Assembly: GCF_019048265.1 (NCBI RefSeq)
Contig: NZ_CP077311.1
Location: forward strand, 310,001-374,000
DNA: 64,000 nucleotides
Reading direction: 5' to 3'
From: Aeromonas sp. FDAARGOS 1405
GTDB lineage: Bacteria; Pseudomonadota; Gammaproteobacteria; Enterobacterales; Aeromonadaceae
Both the position numbers and the translations under genes were made by a program. Position 1 is the stretch's first letter. Each line of letters begins with the position of its first letter. The notes under the pieces were generated by a model. That model did no database searches, was not told the DNA's origin, and saw only the letters and a program-made list of their open reading frames with translations. Below, piece by piece: positions 48,598 through 59,765 of the stretch.

Positions 48598-48822
48598 GGA
48601 GATACCCTCATCGGTGGTGAAACGCCTATCTTAGGGCAGATGAGTCCCGCGTTTTAAGCAAAATTTCCAGCCATGTTCCGCGCGTTGCAGCCCTTTGCGA
48701 CCAGATGGCACAGCTGAGCCCCCTGCACATAACCATGACCACAAGATGACAGTGGTTGTCTCGTACGGCATAATTGCACGATTTTCCGCCCGCGGGCGAT
48801 CCACTTGAGAAGCGGTAACAAG

Positions 48823-49911
48823 ATGAAATACGCCAATATCACCGGCTGGGGCAAATGCCTGCCTCCCTCCGTGCTGACCAACGACGACCTCAGCACCATC
48901 ATGGATACATCAGACGAGTGGATCTATCCGCGCACCGGCATCAAGGCCCGCCGGATCTCCCATGTCAGCACCTCGGATCTCGCCACCCTGGCCGGTCGCC
49001 GCGCACTGGCCTGCGCCGGTCTGGAAGCCAGCGATCTCGATGGCATCATCCTGGCCACCGCCACCCCGGACAACCTGCTGCCAAGTGCCGCCTCTGCGGT
49101 GCAAAAGAAGCTGGGCGCCGTCAACGCCGCCGTGTTTGACCTCAACGCGGCCTGCACCGGTTTCGTCTACTCCCTCTCCGTCGCTACCTCGCTGGTGCAG
49201 GCTGGCATGATGAAGAAGGTGCTGGTGATTGGCGCCGAGCGCCTCACCTACCTGCTGGACTGGGCACGCCGCGATACCGCCGTACTGTTTGGCGATGGTG
49301 CCGGTGCCGTGGTGATAGAGGCAAGCGAGCAGGAGTGTGGCCTGATCGCCAACAAGCTGGGTTGCGACAGCGAAGCGCGGGAGATCCTGCATGTACCGAA
49401 CTTCGGTACCGACCGGGTGCGTTTTGCCGATATCGATGGCCTGTTCACCTTCAACTTCGAAGGGCCGGAGATCTTCAAACGTGCTGTGCGCGGCATGGGT
49501 GAGGCCACCAGCACTGTGCTGGCGCAGGCCGGTATTGCGCCGGAGCAGGTCGACCTGATCGTGCCGCACCAGGCCAATATCCGCATCATCGAGACCCTCG
49601 CCAAACGGATGAATGCGCCGATGGAGAAGGTGATGGTCAACATCGAAAACTACGGCAACACCTCCGCCGCTACCGTACCTATCGCCCTGTGCGAAGCGCT
49701 GGAGCAGGGGCGCGTCAAGCCGAATTCCTATCTGCTGACTGCCGCCTTCGGTGCCGGCCTGACCTGGGGCGCAGCCATCATCAAGTGGGGCGATCGTGTT
49801 ACCCCTATCAACAAGTGCGAGGCCGAGTTGCCACCGTGCGACCAGAGCGCACTGGAACTGATTGCTCACGCCGTCGAAGGGTGTCAGAAGGCCCACGCCA
49901 ACGAGGCCTGA
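48823..49911 (+). CDS. 3-oxoacyl-ACP synthase III (FabH-type)
   Basis: A protein of 362 residues. The catalytic triad is Cys111 (NAACTGF), His (VPHQANIR) and Asn (ENYGNTSAA). It condenses acetyl- or acyl-CoA with malonyl-ACP to begin fatty-acid chains. It is about 45 residues longer than E. coli FabH (317), with a tail after the last strand containing [10 protein letters not shown]. It stands alone, away from a fab cluster, so it may be an additional KASIII with special substrate use. The start is ATG 48823; the in-frame extension to 48805 is not conserved-looking. Confidence 0.88.
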   Translation: MKYANITGWGKCLPPSVLTNDDLSTIMDTSDEWIYPRTGIKARRISHVSTSDLATLAGRRALACAGLEASDLDGIILATATPDNLLPSAASAVQKKLGAVNAAVFDLNAACTGFVYSLSVATSLVQAGMMKKVLVIGAERLTYLLDWARRDTAVLFGDGAGAVVIEASEQECGLIANKLGCDSEAREILHVPNFGTDRVRFADIDGLFTFNFEGPEIFKRAVRGMGEATSTVLAQAGIAPEQVDLIVPHQANIRIIETLAKRMNAPMEKVMVNIENYGNTSAATVPIALCEALEQGRVKPNSYLLTAAFGAGLTWGAAIIKWGDRVTPINKCEAELPPCDQSALELIAHAVEGCQKAHANEA

Positions 49912-49919
49912 TCCTTATC

Positions 49920-49947
49920 AGGAGCCTGAATCCTCAGGCTCCTTTCT
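49920..49947 (+). terminator. fabH-like gene terminator
   Basis: A perfect 10-bp stem AGGAGCCTGA / TCAGGCTCCT, four-base loop, then TTCTCC. The T tract is short. Confidence 0.75.
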
Positions 49948-50070
49948 CCCACACCGCTCTCCCTCCCCCTTCGCAACACTTTTCTAACCTGACCTCTTGA
50001 GGCTCCGGCAATGCCCACCACATCCTGAGCAGAGAGCCAACTTCGGCGTGATGAGCCTGAGCGCATAAAA

Positions 50071-50100
50071 AAGTCCGGCGCCCCAAAGGGCGCCGGACTT
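50071..50100 (-). terminator. pnp terminator
   Basis: A perfect 13-bp stem AAGTCCGGCGCCC / GGGCGCCGGACTT with loop CAAA, followed by T residues on the minus strand. Confidence 0.93.
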
Positions 50101-50137
50101 TTTACTGCAACCGGAGAATCCGGTTCAGGAGGACAGA

Positions 50138-52279
50138 TTACTCTGCGGCAGGCGCTTCGGCAGCAACCGGAGCATCAGCAGCCGGGGCTGCATCAGTCGG
50201 AGCGTTCGCTTCCTTGATGGAGAGACGTACGCGGCCCTGACGGTCCACTTCCAGTACCTTCACCTTGACCACGTCACCGATAGTCAGGTGGTCAGCCACG
50301 TTCTGAACGCGAGCATCGGTGATCTGGGAGATGTGTACCAGACCATCTTTGCCCGGCAGGATGTTGACGAATGCACCGAAATCGGCCAGACGGACAACTT
50401 TACCTTCATAGATGCGGTTCACTTCGATCTCGGCGGTGATGGCCTCAATGCGACGGATCGCTTCCATGGCAGCTTCGTTGGCCACAGCGGAGATACGTAC
50501 AGTACCGTCATCATCCAACTCGATGTTGGTGCCGGTCTCTTCGGTCAGCGCACGGATCACGGAACCACCCTTACCGATCACGTCCTTGATCTTCTCAGGA
50601 TTGATCTTGATGGTGTGGATACGCGGTGCGAAATCGGAGATCTGGGCACGGGGAGCCTGGATTGCTTCATCCATCACTTTCAGGATGTGCAGACGAGCAC
50701 CACGAGCTTGCTTCAGCGCAATCTCCATGATCTCTTTGGTGATGCCTTCGATCTTGATGTCCATTTGCAGCGCGGTCACACCTTCGGTGGTACCGGCTAC
50801 TTTGAAGTCCATGTCGCCCAGGTGATCTTCGTCACCCAGAATGTCGGACAGCACGACGAAACCTTCTTCTTCCTTCACCAGACCCATGGCGATACCGGCG
50901 ACGGAAGCCTTGATCGGCACACCGGCATCCATCAGCGCCAGAGAGGAACCACAGACAGACGCCATGGAGGAGGAGCCGTTGGATTCAGTGATTTCAGACA
51001 CCACGCGCACCACGTACGGGAACTCAGCAGCACTCGGCATCACGGCAGCAACGCCGCGCTTGGCCAGACGGCCGTGACCGATTTCACGACGCTTCGGGCT
51101 ACCCATCATGCCGGTCTCACCGACGCAGTATGGCGGGAAGTTGTAGTGTAGCATGAAGCGATCGGCACGGTTGCCGGTCAGCTCGTCGATGTTCTGGGCG
51201 TCACGCTCGGTACCCAGGGTCGCAACGACCATAGCCTGGGTTTCACCACGAGTGAACAGGGCAGAACCGTGAGCACGGGGCAATACGCCGGTAGCGACAG
51301 ACAGGGCACGGATCATTTCCGGATCGCGACCATCGATACGCGGCTCACCACGCACTACGCGGCCACGAACGATGCGGCTTTCCAGGCTGTGGAACTCTTC
51401 GCCGATCTTCTTGGCATCTTCTTCCACGCCGGAAGCGATAACTTGCTCAACCACACGACCCTTGATGGCCGCGATGGTTTCGTAACGAACAGCCTTCTCG
51501 GTGATGCGGTAGGCTTCACCCAGCTCGGCGCTCGCCAGCTCGGCAACCTTGGCTTTCAGCGCTTCGTTGACGACAGGCGGAGTCCAGTCCCACGGCTTGG
51601 TGCCGACGGCAGCGGCAAATTCGTTGATGGCGTTGATAACGGTCTGCATCTGCTCGTGACCGTATACCACGGCGCCCAGCATCACCTCTTCGGAGAGGAT
51701 GGCCGCTTCGGACTCAACCATCAGTACGGCGTTGGCAGTACCGGCAACAACCAGATCCAGATCGCTCTGTGGCAGTTCGGTGGTGGTCGGGTTCAGCACA
51801 TACTGACCGTTCATGTAACCCACGCGAGCAGCACCGATCGGGCCGCCAAACGGAATGCCGGAGATGGCCAGCGCAGCAGAGGCGCCGATCATGGCAACGA
51901 TATCGGGGGAGACTGCCGGATTCACGGACATGACGGTGGCAACCACCTGAACCTCATTGAAGAAGCCTTCCGGGAACAACGGACGAATTGGACGGTCGAT
52001 CAGACGGGAGATGAGGGTCTCGCCTTCGCTCGGACGGCCTTCACGACGGAAGAAACCACCCGGGATACGACCAGCAGCATAGGTACGCTCCTGGTAGTTG
52101 ACGGTCAGCGGGAAGAAATCACGGCCATGATCGGCCTCTTTCTTGCCGACTACGGTCACAAATACGCAGGTATCGTCCATGCTGACCATAACGGCCGCAG
52201 TGGCTTGACGGGCCATCACACCGGTTTCCAGTGTGACGGTGTGTTGACCGTACTGGAATGACTTAACAATAGGATTCAC
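50138..52279 (-). CDS. pnp: Polynucleotide phosphorylase
   Basis: A protein of 713 residues. It has two RNase PH domains (about 10-140 and 310-545; [29 protein letters not shown]), a helical linker, a KH domain near 555-615 ([21 protein letters not shown]) and an S1 domain near 622-690, then an Ala/Pro-rich tail. It is a phosphate-dependent 3'-5' exoribonuclease of the degradosome. The start is GTG 52279 ([14 protein letters not shown]), with AGGAA upstream, matching E. coli; the longer open frame to 52360 is leader. It follows rpsO across a terminator and a structured leader. Confidence 0.97.
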   Translation of the reverse strand: MNPIVKSFQYGQHTVTLETGVMARQATAAVMVSMDDTCVFVTVVGKKEADHGRDFFPLTVNYQERTYAAGRIPGGFFRREGRPSEGETLISRLIDRPIRPLFPEGFFNEVQVVATVMSVNPAVSPDIVAMIGASAALAISGIPFGGPIGAARVGYMNGQYVLNPTTTELPQSDLDLVVAGTANAVLMVESEAAILSEEVMLGAVVYGHEQMQTVINAINEFAAAVGTKPWDWTPPVVNEALKAKVAELASAELGEAYRITEKAVRYETIAAIKGRVVEQVIASGVEEDAKKIGEEFHSLESRIVRGRVVRGEPRIDGRDPEMIRALSVATGVLPRAHGSALFTRGETQAMVVATLGTERDAQNIDELTGNRADRFMLHYNFPPYCVGETGMMGSPKRREIGHGRLAKRGVAAVMPSAAEFPYVVRVVSEITESNGSSSMASVCGSSLALMDAGVPIKASVAGIAMGLVKEEEGFVVLSDILGDEDHLGDMDFKVAGTTEGVTALQMDIKIEGITKEIMEIALKQARGARLHILKVMDEAIQAPRAQISDFAPRIHTIKINPEKIKDVIGKGGSVIRALTEETGTNIELDDDGTVRISAVANEAAMEAIRRIEAITAEIEVNRIYEGKVVRLADFGAFVNILPGKDGLVHISQITDARVQNVADHLTIGDVVKVKVLEVDRQGRVRLSIKEANAPTDAAPAADAPVAAEAPAAE

Positions 52280-52302
52280 GTGAATTTCCTTTTTACAATT
52301 TG

Positions 52303-52396
52303 GCTCTTTAAATTCGCGCACAAGTATACTTGATTCGATGCAAAAGGTAAGCGGCGACACAAATTCTGTGAGGATGGCAACAAGCCGCTAAAGAGC
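52303..52396 (-). promoter_or_regulatory. Structured pnp leader (RNase III-type hairpin region)
   Basis: Nested inverted repeats: GCTCTTTA (52396-52389) with TAAAGAGC (52310-52303); AGCGGC with GCCGCT (52389-52384, 52355-52350); and CACA-GAATT-TGTG in the inner loop. E. coli pnp is autoregulated through RNase III cleavage of a leader stem, and this region occupies the same place. Confidence 0.5.
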
Positions 52397-52401
52397 AATA
52401 A

Positions 52402-52429
52402 AAAAGGGGAACCCGGAGGTTCCCCTTTT
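52402..52429 (-). terminator. rpsO terminator
   Basis: A perfect 12-bp stem AAAAGGGGAACC / GGTTCCCCTTTT with loop CGGA, then T residues on the minus strand. Read-through would feed pnp. Confidence 0.92.
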
Positions 52430-52448
52430 CGCGAAATCTGATGGTCGA

Positions 52449-52718
52449 TTAACGACGCAGACCCAGCTTGGCGATCAGAGCAGCATAACGCTCGGAATCT
52501 TTACGCTTCAGGTAGTCCAGCAGCTTACGACGCTGGGAAACCATGCGCAGCAGACCGCGACGACCGTGGTGGTCCTTGGAGTGCTCTTTGAAGTGACCTT
52601 GCAGATGGTTGATCTGGGCAGTCAGCAGGGCAACTTGCACTTCGGGGGAACCGGTGTCGTTGGCGCCACGAGCGTGCTCGGCAACGATTTGAGCTTTGAT
52701 CTCAGCATTTAGAGACAT
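52449..52718 (-). CDS. rpsO: Ribosomal protein S15
   Basis: A protein of 89 residues with the full S15 pattern: [46 protein letters not shown] and a terminal LGLRR. It binds 16S rRNA early in 30S assembly. It has its own promoter region (about 145 bases from truB) and a terminator before pnp, the usual truB-rpsO-pnp order. Confidence 0.98.
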   Translation of the reverse strand: MSLNAEIKAQIVAEHARGANDTGSPEVQVALLTAQINHLQGHFKEHSKDHHGRRGLLRMVSQRRKLLDYLKRKDSERYAALIAKLGLRR

Positions 52719-52864
52719 GGTATTACTCCAGTAGAGTGTTTAAAGGTTCACAGCCAATCTCTAATTCAGCCGTGAAATGAGGGCGGTATGATAATCGTCC
52801 CTGCCCATTTTCGCAACGAGAAAGAAGCGAGAGAGGGAAAGAGCACGCCGATACCGCCTGAGGA

Positions 52865-53815
52865 TCACTCCTCGTCGTGATAACGCACCAGTCGCTTGGG
52901 AGCGACGCGGCCATCATCATCAATCTCGCCAACCCCGATGAACTCGCGCTCCGGGCCGACCGTCATGCGAACCTGACCGCTTTGCGGCGCACCCGCCACC
53001 TGCACGGCCTGGCCCTGATTCACATAGGCAGCCACAACCGCCAGCATGTTCACCTCGGGCAAGCTTGCTACGGCGGTGTCCATCGGCAGCAACAGCGGAT
53101 CCAGCTGCTCGCGCGGCGGGATGCTCTCGGCCTTGGCCTGCTCGAAGATGCACTCGAGTTGCTCCAGCGTCAGCATCCGCTCGTACGGATAGCTGGCCAC
53201 CTGGGTACGACGCAACTGGGTCACGTGGGCGCCACAACCCAGCACTTCACCCAGATCATCCACCAGAGAGCGGATGTAGGTGCCTTTGCTGCAGTGCACT
53301 TCAAGGCGCACTTCATCACCTTCGAAGCTCAGCAGTTTGAGCTCGAATACGGTGATGGGACGGGCTTCACGCTCAATCTCGATGCCTTCGCGGGCATATT
53401 CGTAGAGCGGACGGCCGTTGTGCTTGAGCGCAGAGTACATGGAGGGCACCTGCATGATGGGGCCGCGGAACTGGTCCAGCGCCTCAATCAGGGTACCGAC
53501 AGCCACGTTCACTGGACGGGTGGAGACCACCTCACCATCAGAGTCGCTGGTGTTGGTGCGCTCGCCCAGTTTGGCGGTCACCTCATAGCGCTTGTCCGCT
53601 TCCAGCAAATACTGGGAGAACTTGGTGGCCTCGCCGAGGCAGATCGGCAGCATGCCGGTCGCCAGCGGATCCAGTGCGCCGGTGTGACCGGCCTTGGCGG
53701 CGTTGTAGATGCGCTTGACCTTCTGCAACACATCGTTGGAGGTCAGGCCGGTCGGCTTGTCCAGCAGCAGAATGCCGTGCACATCACGGCCCTTGAAACG
53801 ACGTCTTCGAGACAT
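52865..53815 (-). CDS. truB: tRNA pseudouridine-55 synthase
   Basis: A protein of 316 residues. It starts [21 protein letters not shown]. The catalytic Asp is in [15 protein letters not shown], the RYEVTAKLG segment follows, and a C-terminal PUA domain covers about 250-310. It makes pseudouridine in the T arm of tRNAs. ATG 53815 follows the rbfA stop TGA by one base, so the genes are coupled; the open frame further upstream lies inside rbfA. Confidence 0.96.
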   Translation of the reverse strand: MSRRRRFKGRDVHGILLLDKPTGLTSNDVLQKVKRIYNAAKAGHTGALDPLATGMLPICLGEATKFSQYLLEADKRYEVTAKLGERTNTSDSDGEVVSTRPVNVAVGTLIEALDQFRGPIMQVPSMYSALKHNGRPLYEYAREGIEIEREARPITVFELKLLSFEGDEVRLEVHCSKGTYIRSLVDDLGEVLGCGAHVTQLRRTQVASYPYERMLTLEQLECIFEQAKAESIPPREQLDPLLLPMDTAVASLPEVNMLAVVAAYVNQGQAVQVAGAPQSGQVRMTVGPEREFIGVGEIDDDGRVAPKRLVRYHDEE

Positions 53816-53816
53816 C

Positions 53817-54254
53817 TCAGGCTTTATCCTCAGTTGTGTCATCCGGTGCGGATTCAGCTTCTTCGTCACGGCCGGATTCGGCCATGCGACGCTTGTCTTC
53901 GCGCACAGTGTTGGTCACCAGGTTGGAGAGACGCATCCCCTCGACCAGGGTCTGGTCGTAGTAGAAACGCAGCTCGGGCACCACGCGCAGACGCATGGCA
54001 CTGCCCAGCAGACTACGGATATATCCGGCTGCTTCGGTCAGACCCTGCAAGCCTTCCTTGATGCGCTCGGCATCATTTTCCAGCTGCAAGAAGGTGACGT
54101 AAATCTTGGCATAGTTGAGGTCACGGGACACTTCCACATCGGAAACAGTCACCATGCCGATGCGCGGGTCTTTCACCTCGCGCTGCAGGATCAGCGCGAT
54201 TTCACGCTGGATCTGCTGTCCGACCCGACGGGTCCGGCTGAATTCTCTGGCCAT
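53817..54254 (-). CDS. rbfA: Ribosome-binding factor A
   Basis: A protein of 145 residues, a single KH-like domain. Recognisable parts are [47 protein letters not shown] and [20 protein letters not shown], followed by an acidic tail ([13 protein letters not shown]) that is longer than in E. coli. It helps 30S maturation and cold adaptation. It lies between infB and truB. Confidence 0.97.
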   Translation of the reverse strand: MAREFSRTRRVGQQIQREIALILQREVKDPRIGMVTVSDVEVSRDLNYAKIYVTFLQLENDAERIKEGLQGLTEAAGYIRSLLGSAMRLRVVPELRFYYDQTLVEGMRLSNLVTNTVREDKRRMAESGRDEEAESAPDDTTEDKA

Positions 54255-54273
54255 ATTCTATCCTGCGATAAAA

Positions 54274-54289
54274 GGGGGCCGCGGCCCCC
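54274..54289 (-). terminator. Terminator-like hairpin between infB and rbfA
   Basis: A GC-only palindrome GGGGGCCGCGGCCCCC is directly followed by TTTT on the minus strand, inside the infB-rbfA gap. It may cause partial termination, lowering distal gene expression. Confidence 0.6.
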
Positions 54290-54309
54290 TATTTTGTCTA
54301 ACTCTCGGC

Positions 54310-57015
54310 TTACAGAGTCCGTTGGATTTCAACAGTCTCGTAAACTTCGATCTGGTCGCCTTCACGCACGTCGTTGTAGTTCTTGACCGCGATACCACAC
54401 TCGTAGCCGTTGCGAACTTCGTTGACGTCATCCTTGAAGCGGCGCAGGGATTCCAGCTCGCCTTCATAGATAACCACGTTGTCACGCAGAACGCGGATAC
54501 GGTTGGAACGCTTGACCACACCTTCGGTAACCATACAACCGGCAACTGCGCCGAACTTCGGAGACTTGAAGACGCTACGCACTTCGGCCAGACCGATGAT
54601 CTCCTGACGATACTCAGGGGCCAGCTTGCCGCTCATGGCCTGCTTCACTTCGTCGATCAGGTCATAGATGACGGAGTAGTAACGCAGATCCAGGCTCTCG
54701 GATTCGATGACCTTGCGCGCAGACGCGTCGGCACGGACGTTGAAACCAACCAGGATGGCGCTGGAAGCAGCAGCCAGGGTCGCGTCGGTTTCGGTGATAC
54801 CACCTACGCCGGAACCCACGATCTTCACCTTCACTTCGTCGGTGGAGAGTTTGACCAGCGCATCGCAGATCGCTTCCACAGAACCTTGTACGTCGGCCTT
54901 GATCACCACGTTTACTTCGGACACTTCGCCCTCGGTCATGTTGGCGAACATGTTTTCCAGCTTGGCCTTCTGCTGGCGAGCCAGCTTGACTTCGCGGAAC
55001 TTGCCCTGACGATAGAGCGCCACTTCACGGGCTTTCTTCTCGTCACGGACAACAGTGGCTTCGTCACCGGCAGAGGGAACGCCGGAGAGACCCAGGATTT
55101 CCACCGGCAGGGACGGACCCGCTTCCTTGATCTCGCGACCCAGTTCGTCACGCATGGCGCGAACACGGCCGTACTCGAGACCACACAGAACGATGTCGCC
55201 CTGACGCAGAGTACCTTCTTGTACCAGTACGGTAGCAACCGGACCACGACCTTTATCCAGGAAGGATTCGATCACGACGCCGTTGGCCATACCGTCAACC
55301 ACCGCTTTCAGCTCCAGTACTTCAGCCTGGATCAGGATGGCTTCCAGCAGATCGTCGATACCCTGACCGGACTTGGCAGATACGTGCACGAACTGGCAGT
55401 CTCCACCCCAATCTTCGGACATGACGTTGTAACGGGCCAGCTCGGTCTTGACGCGATCCGGATCCGCTTCAGGCTTGTCGATCTTGTTGACCGCAACAAC
55501 CAGCGGCACACCGGCCGCCTTGGCGTGCTGGATTGCTTCGATGGTTTGCGGCATCACGCCGTCGTCAGCTGCAACAACCAGGACCACGATGTCGGTCGCC
55601 TTGGCACCACGAGCACGCATGGAGGTAAACGCCGCGTGACCCGGGGTATCCAGGAAGGTGATCATGCCACTGTCGGTCTGGACGTGGTAAGCACCGATAT
55701 GCTGGGTAATACCACCGGCTTCGCCAGCAGCAACCTTGGCTTTACGAATGTAGTCGAGCAGCGAGGTCTTACCGTGGTCAACGTGACCCATGATGGTAAC
55801 GACAGGTGCGCGCGGCTTGGCTTCGGAGGTCTCGTCACGATCGGACAGTACCGCCTCTTCCAGCTCATTCTCACGACGCAGCACAACCTTGTGACCCATC
55901 TCCTCGGCGACCAGCTGAGCGGTCTCCTGGTCGATCACTTGGTTGATGGTGGCCATGGCTCCCATCTTCATCATCGCCTTGATGACTTCAACGCCCTTGA
56001 CGGCCATCTTGTTGGCTAGCTCGGCCACGGTGATGGTCTCACCGATGACAACGTCGCGGTTCACCACGGCAGCCGGCTTGTTGAAGCCATGCTTCATGGC
56101 GTTCGGGGTAGCGACCTTGCCACGTTTGCCTTTACGGGCACGCGGATCACGGGAGTTGCGATCATTGCGATCATCATCGCGACGACCCGCCTTTTTCGGT
56201 GCCTTGACCGCGGCAGCGGCAGTACGACGGCTGGTCTCTTCTTTGCGATCCAGCTCGTCTTCTGCAGCTTGCGCATGCTTGTTGGTTGTCAGGTGATAAT
56301 CGCTGCTCTCTTTGGCACGAGCAGCTTCTTCTTCAGCCCAGCGGGCTGCGTTCTGTTCCGCCATGATGCGAGCCTCTTCGGCTTTCTTCGCGGCGAGTTC
56401 TTCAGCTTTTTTCAAAGCTGTCTGTTCCTGTTGGCGCTTCAGTTCTTCTGCTTCGCGCTTGGCCATCTTTTCTGCCTCTTGCTGAGCTGTGCTACTGGCT
56501 GCTTTGGCGGGCTGTTGAGCCTGTCGAGCCTTTTGTTGTGCCTCGATCCGCGCCTTTTCCTCAGCTTCACGACGAGCCTGCTCAGCCTCACGGCGAGCCT
56601 TCTCTTCAGCTTCGAGGCGAGCCTTCTCTTCGGCTTCGCGACGAGCTTTTTCTTCTGCTTCCAAACGCGCTTTTTCCTCGGCTTCCGCCTGACGCTGTTC
56701 TTCTTCCAGCGCCGAGCGTCTTACATAGGTGCGAGATTTGCGAACTTCCACCTGCACTTCTTTGTTCTTGCCGCCGGTTCCCTGAACACTGATGGTGCTC
56801 TTGGTCTTGCGCTGCAAAGTCATGCGGGCAGGAGCGGCGACCTCGTCACCTCCATGCTGTTTCTTCAGGTGTGCCAGCAGAGTCTGCTTTTCAGACTCGC
56901 TGACCATGTCGTCGGCCTTGCTCTTGCTGATACCGGCATCGACAAACTGCTGGAGAAGACGATCAACCGGTGTGTCGATGTCAGTGGCAAGTTGTTTGAC
57001 TGATACTTCTGCCAT
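54310..57015 (-). CDS. infB: Translation initiation factor IF-2
   Basis: A protein of 901 residues. The N-terminal IF2 helical domain (1-50) is followed by a long charged helical region (about 100-275) made of many Glu/Lys/Arg/Ala repeats of the type [10 protein letters not shown], then a basic linker. The GTPase domain has [19 protein letters not shown] and NKIDKPEAD, followed by the beta-barrel and C2 domains for fMet-tRNA. ATG 57015 is preceded by GGAGG. It is encoded with the initiator tRNA gene upstream in the same unit. Confidence 0.98.
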   Translation of the reverse strand: MAEVSVKQLATDIDTPVDRLLQQFVDAGISKSKADDMVSESEKQTLLAHLKKQHGGDEVAAPARMTLQRKTKSTISVQGTGGKNKEVQVEVRKSRTYVRRSALEEEQRQAEAEEKARLEAEEKARREAEEKARLEAEEKARREAEQARREAEEKARIEAQQKARQAQQPAKAASSTAQQEAEKMAKREAEELKRQQEQTALKKAEELAAKKAEEARIMAEQNAARWAEEEAARAKESSDYHLTTNKHAQAAEDELDRKEETSRRTAAAAVKAPKKAGRRDDDRNDRNSRDPRARKGKRGKVATPNAMKHGFNKPAAVVNRDVVIGETITVAELANKMAVKGVEVIKAMMKMGAMATINQVIDQETAQLVAEEMGHKVVLRRENELEEAVLSDRDETSEAKPRAPVVTIMGHVDHGKTSLLDYIRKAKVAAGEAGGITQHIGAYHVQTDSGMITFLDTPGHAAFTSMRARGAKATDIVVLVVAADDGVMPQTIEAIQHAKAAGVPLVVAVNKIDKPEADPDRVKTELARYNVMSEDWGGDCQFVHVSAKSGQGIDDLLEAILIQAEVLELKAVVDGMANGVVIESFLDKGRGPVATVLVQEGTLRQGDIVLCGLEYGRVRAMRDELGREIKEAGPSLPVEILGLSGVPSAGDEATVVRDEKKAREVALYRQGKFREVKLARQQKAKLENMFANMTEGEVSEVNVVIKADVQGSVEAICDALVKLSTDEVKVKIVGSGVGGITETDATLAAASSAILVGFNVRADASARKVIESESLDLRYYSVIYDLIDEVKQAMSGKLAPEYRQEIIGLAEVRSVFKSPKFGAVAGCMVTEGVVKRSNRIRVLRDNVVIYEGELESLRRFKDDVNEVRNGYECGIAVKNYNDVREGDQIEVYETVEIQRTL

Positions 57016-57039
57016 TCATTTTCCTCCGTTTGATCTTAC

Positions 57040-58539
57040 TTAAGACTGCTCTTCTCCGAACCAACAGATATTGCGAGCAGCCATAATGAGCTCACCCGCC
57101 TTCTCGGCAGTCAGCCCTTCAATACCAGCAAGGTCATCGATACCTTGCTCAGCCAAATCTTCCAGGGTACCCACGCCGCGGCCCGCCAGAGCGTATGCCA
57201 GTTCACGACTCAGACCGTTCAGATTGAGCAGCTCTTCGGACGGCTCGACGCCATCAAAAGACTCCTCTTTGGCCAGCGCCTGGGTAGTCAGGGCATCTTT
57301 GGCACGCTTGCGCAGCTCTTCGACCATGTCTTCATCCAGACCGTCGATAGCCAGCAACTCGTTAACCGGCACGAAGGCGATCTCTTCCAGAGTCGAGAAG
57401 CCCTCTTCCATCAGCAGACCGGCAAAATCGTCATCGATATCCAGGGTGCTGGTGAACAGGTTCATGATGCGGTCGTTCTCGGCCTGGTGCTTGGCACGCA
57501 TGTCCTCGACGGTCATCACGTTCAGCTCCCAACCGGTCAGCTGGGAGGCCAGACGCACGTTCTGACCATTGCGACCGATGGCCTGGGCCAGGTTGGCAGC
57601 TTCCACGGCGATATCCATGGTGTGGTTGTCTTCATCAACGATGATGGAGGCCACATCGGCAGGTGCCATGGCATTGATCACGTACTGGGCCGGGTTGTCA
57701 TCGTACAGCACGATGTCTGCACGCTCACCGCTCAGCTCTGCGGAGACAGCTTGCACACGGGCACCACGCATACCGATACAGGCACCGATCGGGTCGATAC
57801 GACGATCGTTGGTCTTCACCGCAATCTTGGCGCGGGAACCCGGGTCACGGGCAGCGCCCATGATTTCGATCATCTCTTCGCCGATCTCCGGTACTTCGAT
57901 ACGGAACAGCTCTTTCAGGAAGTCCGGGCTGGAACGGCTGACAAACAGCTGGGAACCACGGGCTTCTGGACGTACTGCGTAGAGCAGGCCACGGACACGG
58001 TCGCCCGGGCGGAAGGTTTCACGCGGCAGCATGTCATCACGGAAGATCACGGCTTCAGCATTGCTGCCCAGATCCAGAATGACGTTGTCGCGGTTGCTCT
58101 TCTTGACGACACCACTGATGATGGTGCCTTCTTTATCTTTAAACTGATCAACTACTTGTGAACGCTCCGCTTCGCGCACTTTCTGCACGATAACCTGCTT
58201 GGCGGTCTGGGTAGTGATACGGTCGAAGGTGACAGAATCAATCTGGTCTTCAACATATTCACCGACCTGGATATCCGGCTGATCAATCTGAGCAGCTTCC
58301 AGGGTAATCTCGGCGTAAGGGTTCTCCATCGCGGCTTGATCTGCGATTACCAGCCAGCGACGATAGGTGTCGTAGTCACCAGTCTTGCGATCGATTTCGA
58401 CCCGAACTTCAATCTCGCCTTCATATTTCTTCTTGGTCGCAGTCGCCAGCGCGGTTTCCAGAGCCTGGAAGATCTTCTCGCGGGGTACCGCTTTCTCGTT
58501 GGATACTGCGTCAACGACCAGCAAAATCTCTTTATTCAT
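57040..58539 (-). CDS. nusA: Transcription termination/antitermination factor NusA
   Basis: A protein of 499 residues. An N-terminal RNA-polymerase-binding domain is followed by S1 (about 135-200) and two KH domains (about 205-345, with [22 protein letters not shown] and [17 protein letters not shown]). Two C-terminal helical repeats (about 365-425 and 440-495) bind alpha-CTD and antitermination proteins. It starts 14 bases after rimP ends. Confidence 0.98.
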   Translation of the reverse strand: MNKEILLVVDAVSNEKAVPREKIFQALETALATATKKKYEGEIEVRVEIDRKTGDYDTYRRWLVIADQAAMENPYAEITLEAAQIDQPDIQVGEYVEDQIDSVTFDRITTQTAKQVIVQKVREAERSQVVDQFKDKEGTIISGVVKKSNRDNVILDLGSNAEAVIFRDDMLPRETFRPGDRVRGLLYAVRPEARGSQLFVSRSSPDFLKELFRIEVPEIGEEMIEIMGAARDPGSRAKIAVKTNDRRIDPIGACIGMRGARVQAVSAELSGERADIVLYDDNPAQYVINAMAPADVASIIVDEDNHTMDIAVEAANLAQAIGRNGQNVRLASQLTGWELNVMTVEDMRAKHQAENDRIMNLFTSTLDIDDDFAGLLMEEGFSTLEEIAFVPVNELLAIDGLDEDMVEELRKRAKDALTTQALAKEESFDGVEPSEELLNLNGLSRELAYALAGRGVGTLEDLAEQGIDDLAGIEGLTAEKAGELIMAARNICWFGEEQS

Positions 58540-58553
58540 ATCCGATAGCCTCG

Positions 58554-59012
58554 TTAACCAAAGTTCGGCACTATGTTCGCTTTTTGGATATTGGTGAAAG
58601 CCAACACGTCGTCCTTACCATCTACTGTCAGGGTGATCATGTCGCCTTGCACAGCTTTGATTACGCCTTTGAACTTGCGGCGGTTGTTTGTTGCCATCCG
58701 AAGCGTTACCGCCGCCTCTTGGCCAACGTATTTTTCGAACTGGGCAACCTTGAACAACGGACGATCCAGACCTGGGGAAGATACCTCGAGGTAGTACTCC
58801 TCGGTGATGGGATCTTCGACGTCCATGATGGCGCCAACCTGATGGCTGACCTCAGCACAGTTCTCGACAGTCACACCCTGCTCGCCGTCAATATAGACAC
58901 GCAAGGTGGAGTGTTTACCCGCACGGATAAACTCAATACCCCAAAGTTCAAAACCCAAGGCAACGACCGGAGCCTCGAGCAGATCGGTCAAACGTTGTTC
59001 CAACGTAGCCAA
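58554..59012 (-). CDS. rimP: Ribosome maturation factor RimP (TTG start)
   Basis: A protein of 152 residues, needed for 30S maturation. It has [58 protein letters not shown] and the C-terminal SH3-like [16 protein letters not shown]. No ATG fits. GGAGG lies 6 bases before TTG 59012, whereas GTG 59018 directly abuts the GGAGG. The E. coli protein begins MSTLEQ at the equivalent of the TTG, so I place the start there. Confidence 0.93.
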   Translation of the reverse strand: MATLEQRLTDLLEAPVVALGFELWGIEFIRAGKHSTLRVYIDGEQGVTVENCAEVSHQVGAIMDVEDPITEEYYLEVSSPGLDRPLFKVAQFEKYVGQEAAVTLRMATNNRRKFKGVIKAVQGDMITLTVDGKDDVLAFTNIQKANIVPNFG

Positions 59013-59088
59013 AGTCACCCTCCGAAAAACAAAAAAAGGGCATAAAGCCCAGATAGAGATCGATTCAGAGTAAATTGCACATAACAAA

Positions 59089-59113
59089 AAGCCCCGATGT
59101 CAAATCGGGGCTT
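59089..59113 (-). terminator. Terminator/processing hairpin after initiator tRNA
   Basis: A perfect 10-bp stem AAGCCCCGAT / ATCGGGGCTT, loop of 5, then TTTTTG on the minus strand, between the tRNA-fMet gene and rimP. Partial read-through would be needed for the nusA-infB genes unless another promoter exists. Confidence 0.8.
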
Positions 59114-59178
59114 GGCGCTTTACCCTGATTGTCGCCTCGCAGCGACCGCCTTCCTGAGCGTAGGAAATGCGTGAAATT

Positions 59179-59255
<77 letters not shown>

Positions 59256-59346
59256 TCCGAAATCGTGCGAGATTATAGCCACTTCACTCTCTCGGTACAA
59301 GACTGACTGGCTATAATACACCCGGTCACCCGGGTCACTACTTAAT

Positions 59347-59431
59347 TGGTGCCGTGGGCGGGACTCGAACCCGCACACCCTAGAGCACTACCCCCTCAAG
59401 ATAGCGTGTCTACCAATTCCACCACCACGGC
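59347..59431 (-). tRNA. leuU: tRNA-Leu(GAG)
   Basis: An 85-nt class II tRNA with a long variable arm. The acceptor GCCGTGG pairs with CCACGGC, and CCA is encoded. Anticodon loop TTGAGGG gives GAG. It follows secG by 7 bases, as leuU does in E. coli. Confidence 0.95.
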
Positions 59432-59438
59432 AAAACTC

Positions 59439-59765
59439 TTACTCGGGAACGTCAGTATCTTTCTTCACTGGCGCTTTGGTCTGCTCAACCTGTTGGGTTT
59501 GTTGCAGATTTTCCCATTCACTACCCTGTTTTACCTTGTTGCTGGACATAGAGCCGAGCACCAGGCTGATTACGAAAAACAGAGTAGCCAAAATCGCTGT
59601 TGTTCTGGTCAGGAAACTGCCTGAACCACTGGAGCCGAATACAGTATTCGATGCCCCTGCGCCGAACGAGGCGCCCATATCAGCCCCTTTACCTTGCTGA
59701 ATCATCACCAGACCAATCAGAGCCAGTGAAACCAGCAGATAAACGACCAAAAGAATCTCGTACAT
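59439..59765 (-). CDS. secG: Protein-export membrane protein SecG
   Basis: A protein of 108 residues. Two transmembrane helices (about 2-22 and 52-72) flank a cytoplasmic loop GKGADMGASFGAGASNTVFGSSGSGSFLTR typical of SecG, with an acidic, Gln/Lys-rich tail. It is an auxiliary subunit of the SecYEG translocon. The ATG directly adjoins the tpiA stop. Confidence 0.97.
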   Translation of the reverse strand: MYEILLVVYLLVSLALIGLVMIQQGKGADMGASFGAGASNTVFGSSGSGSFLTRTTAILATLFFVISLVLGSMSSNKVKQGSEWENLQQTQQVEQTKAPVKKDTDVPE

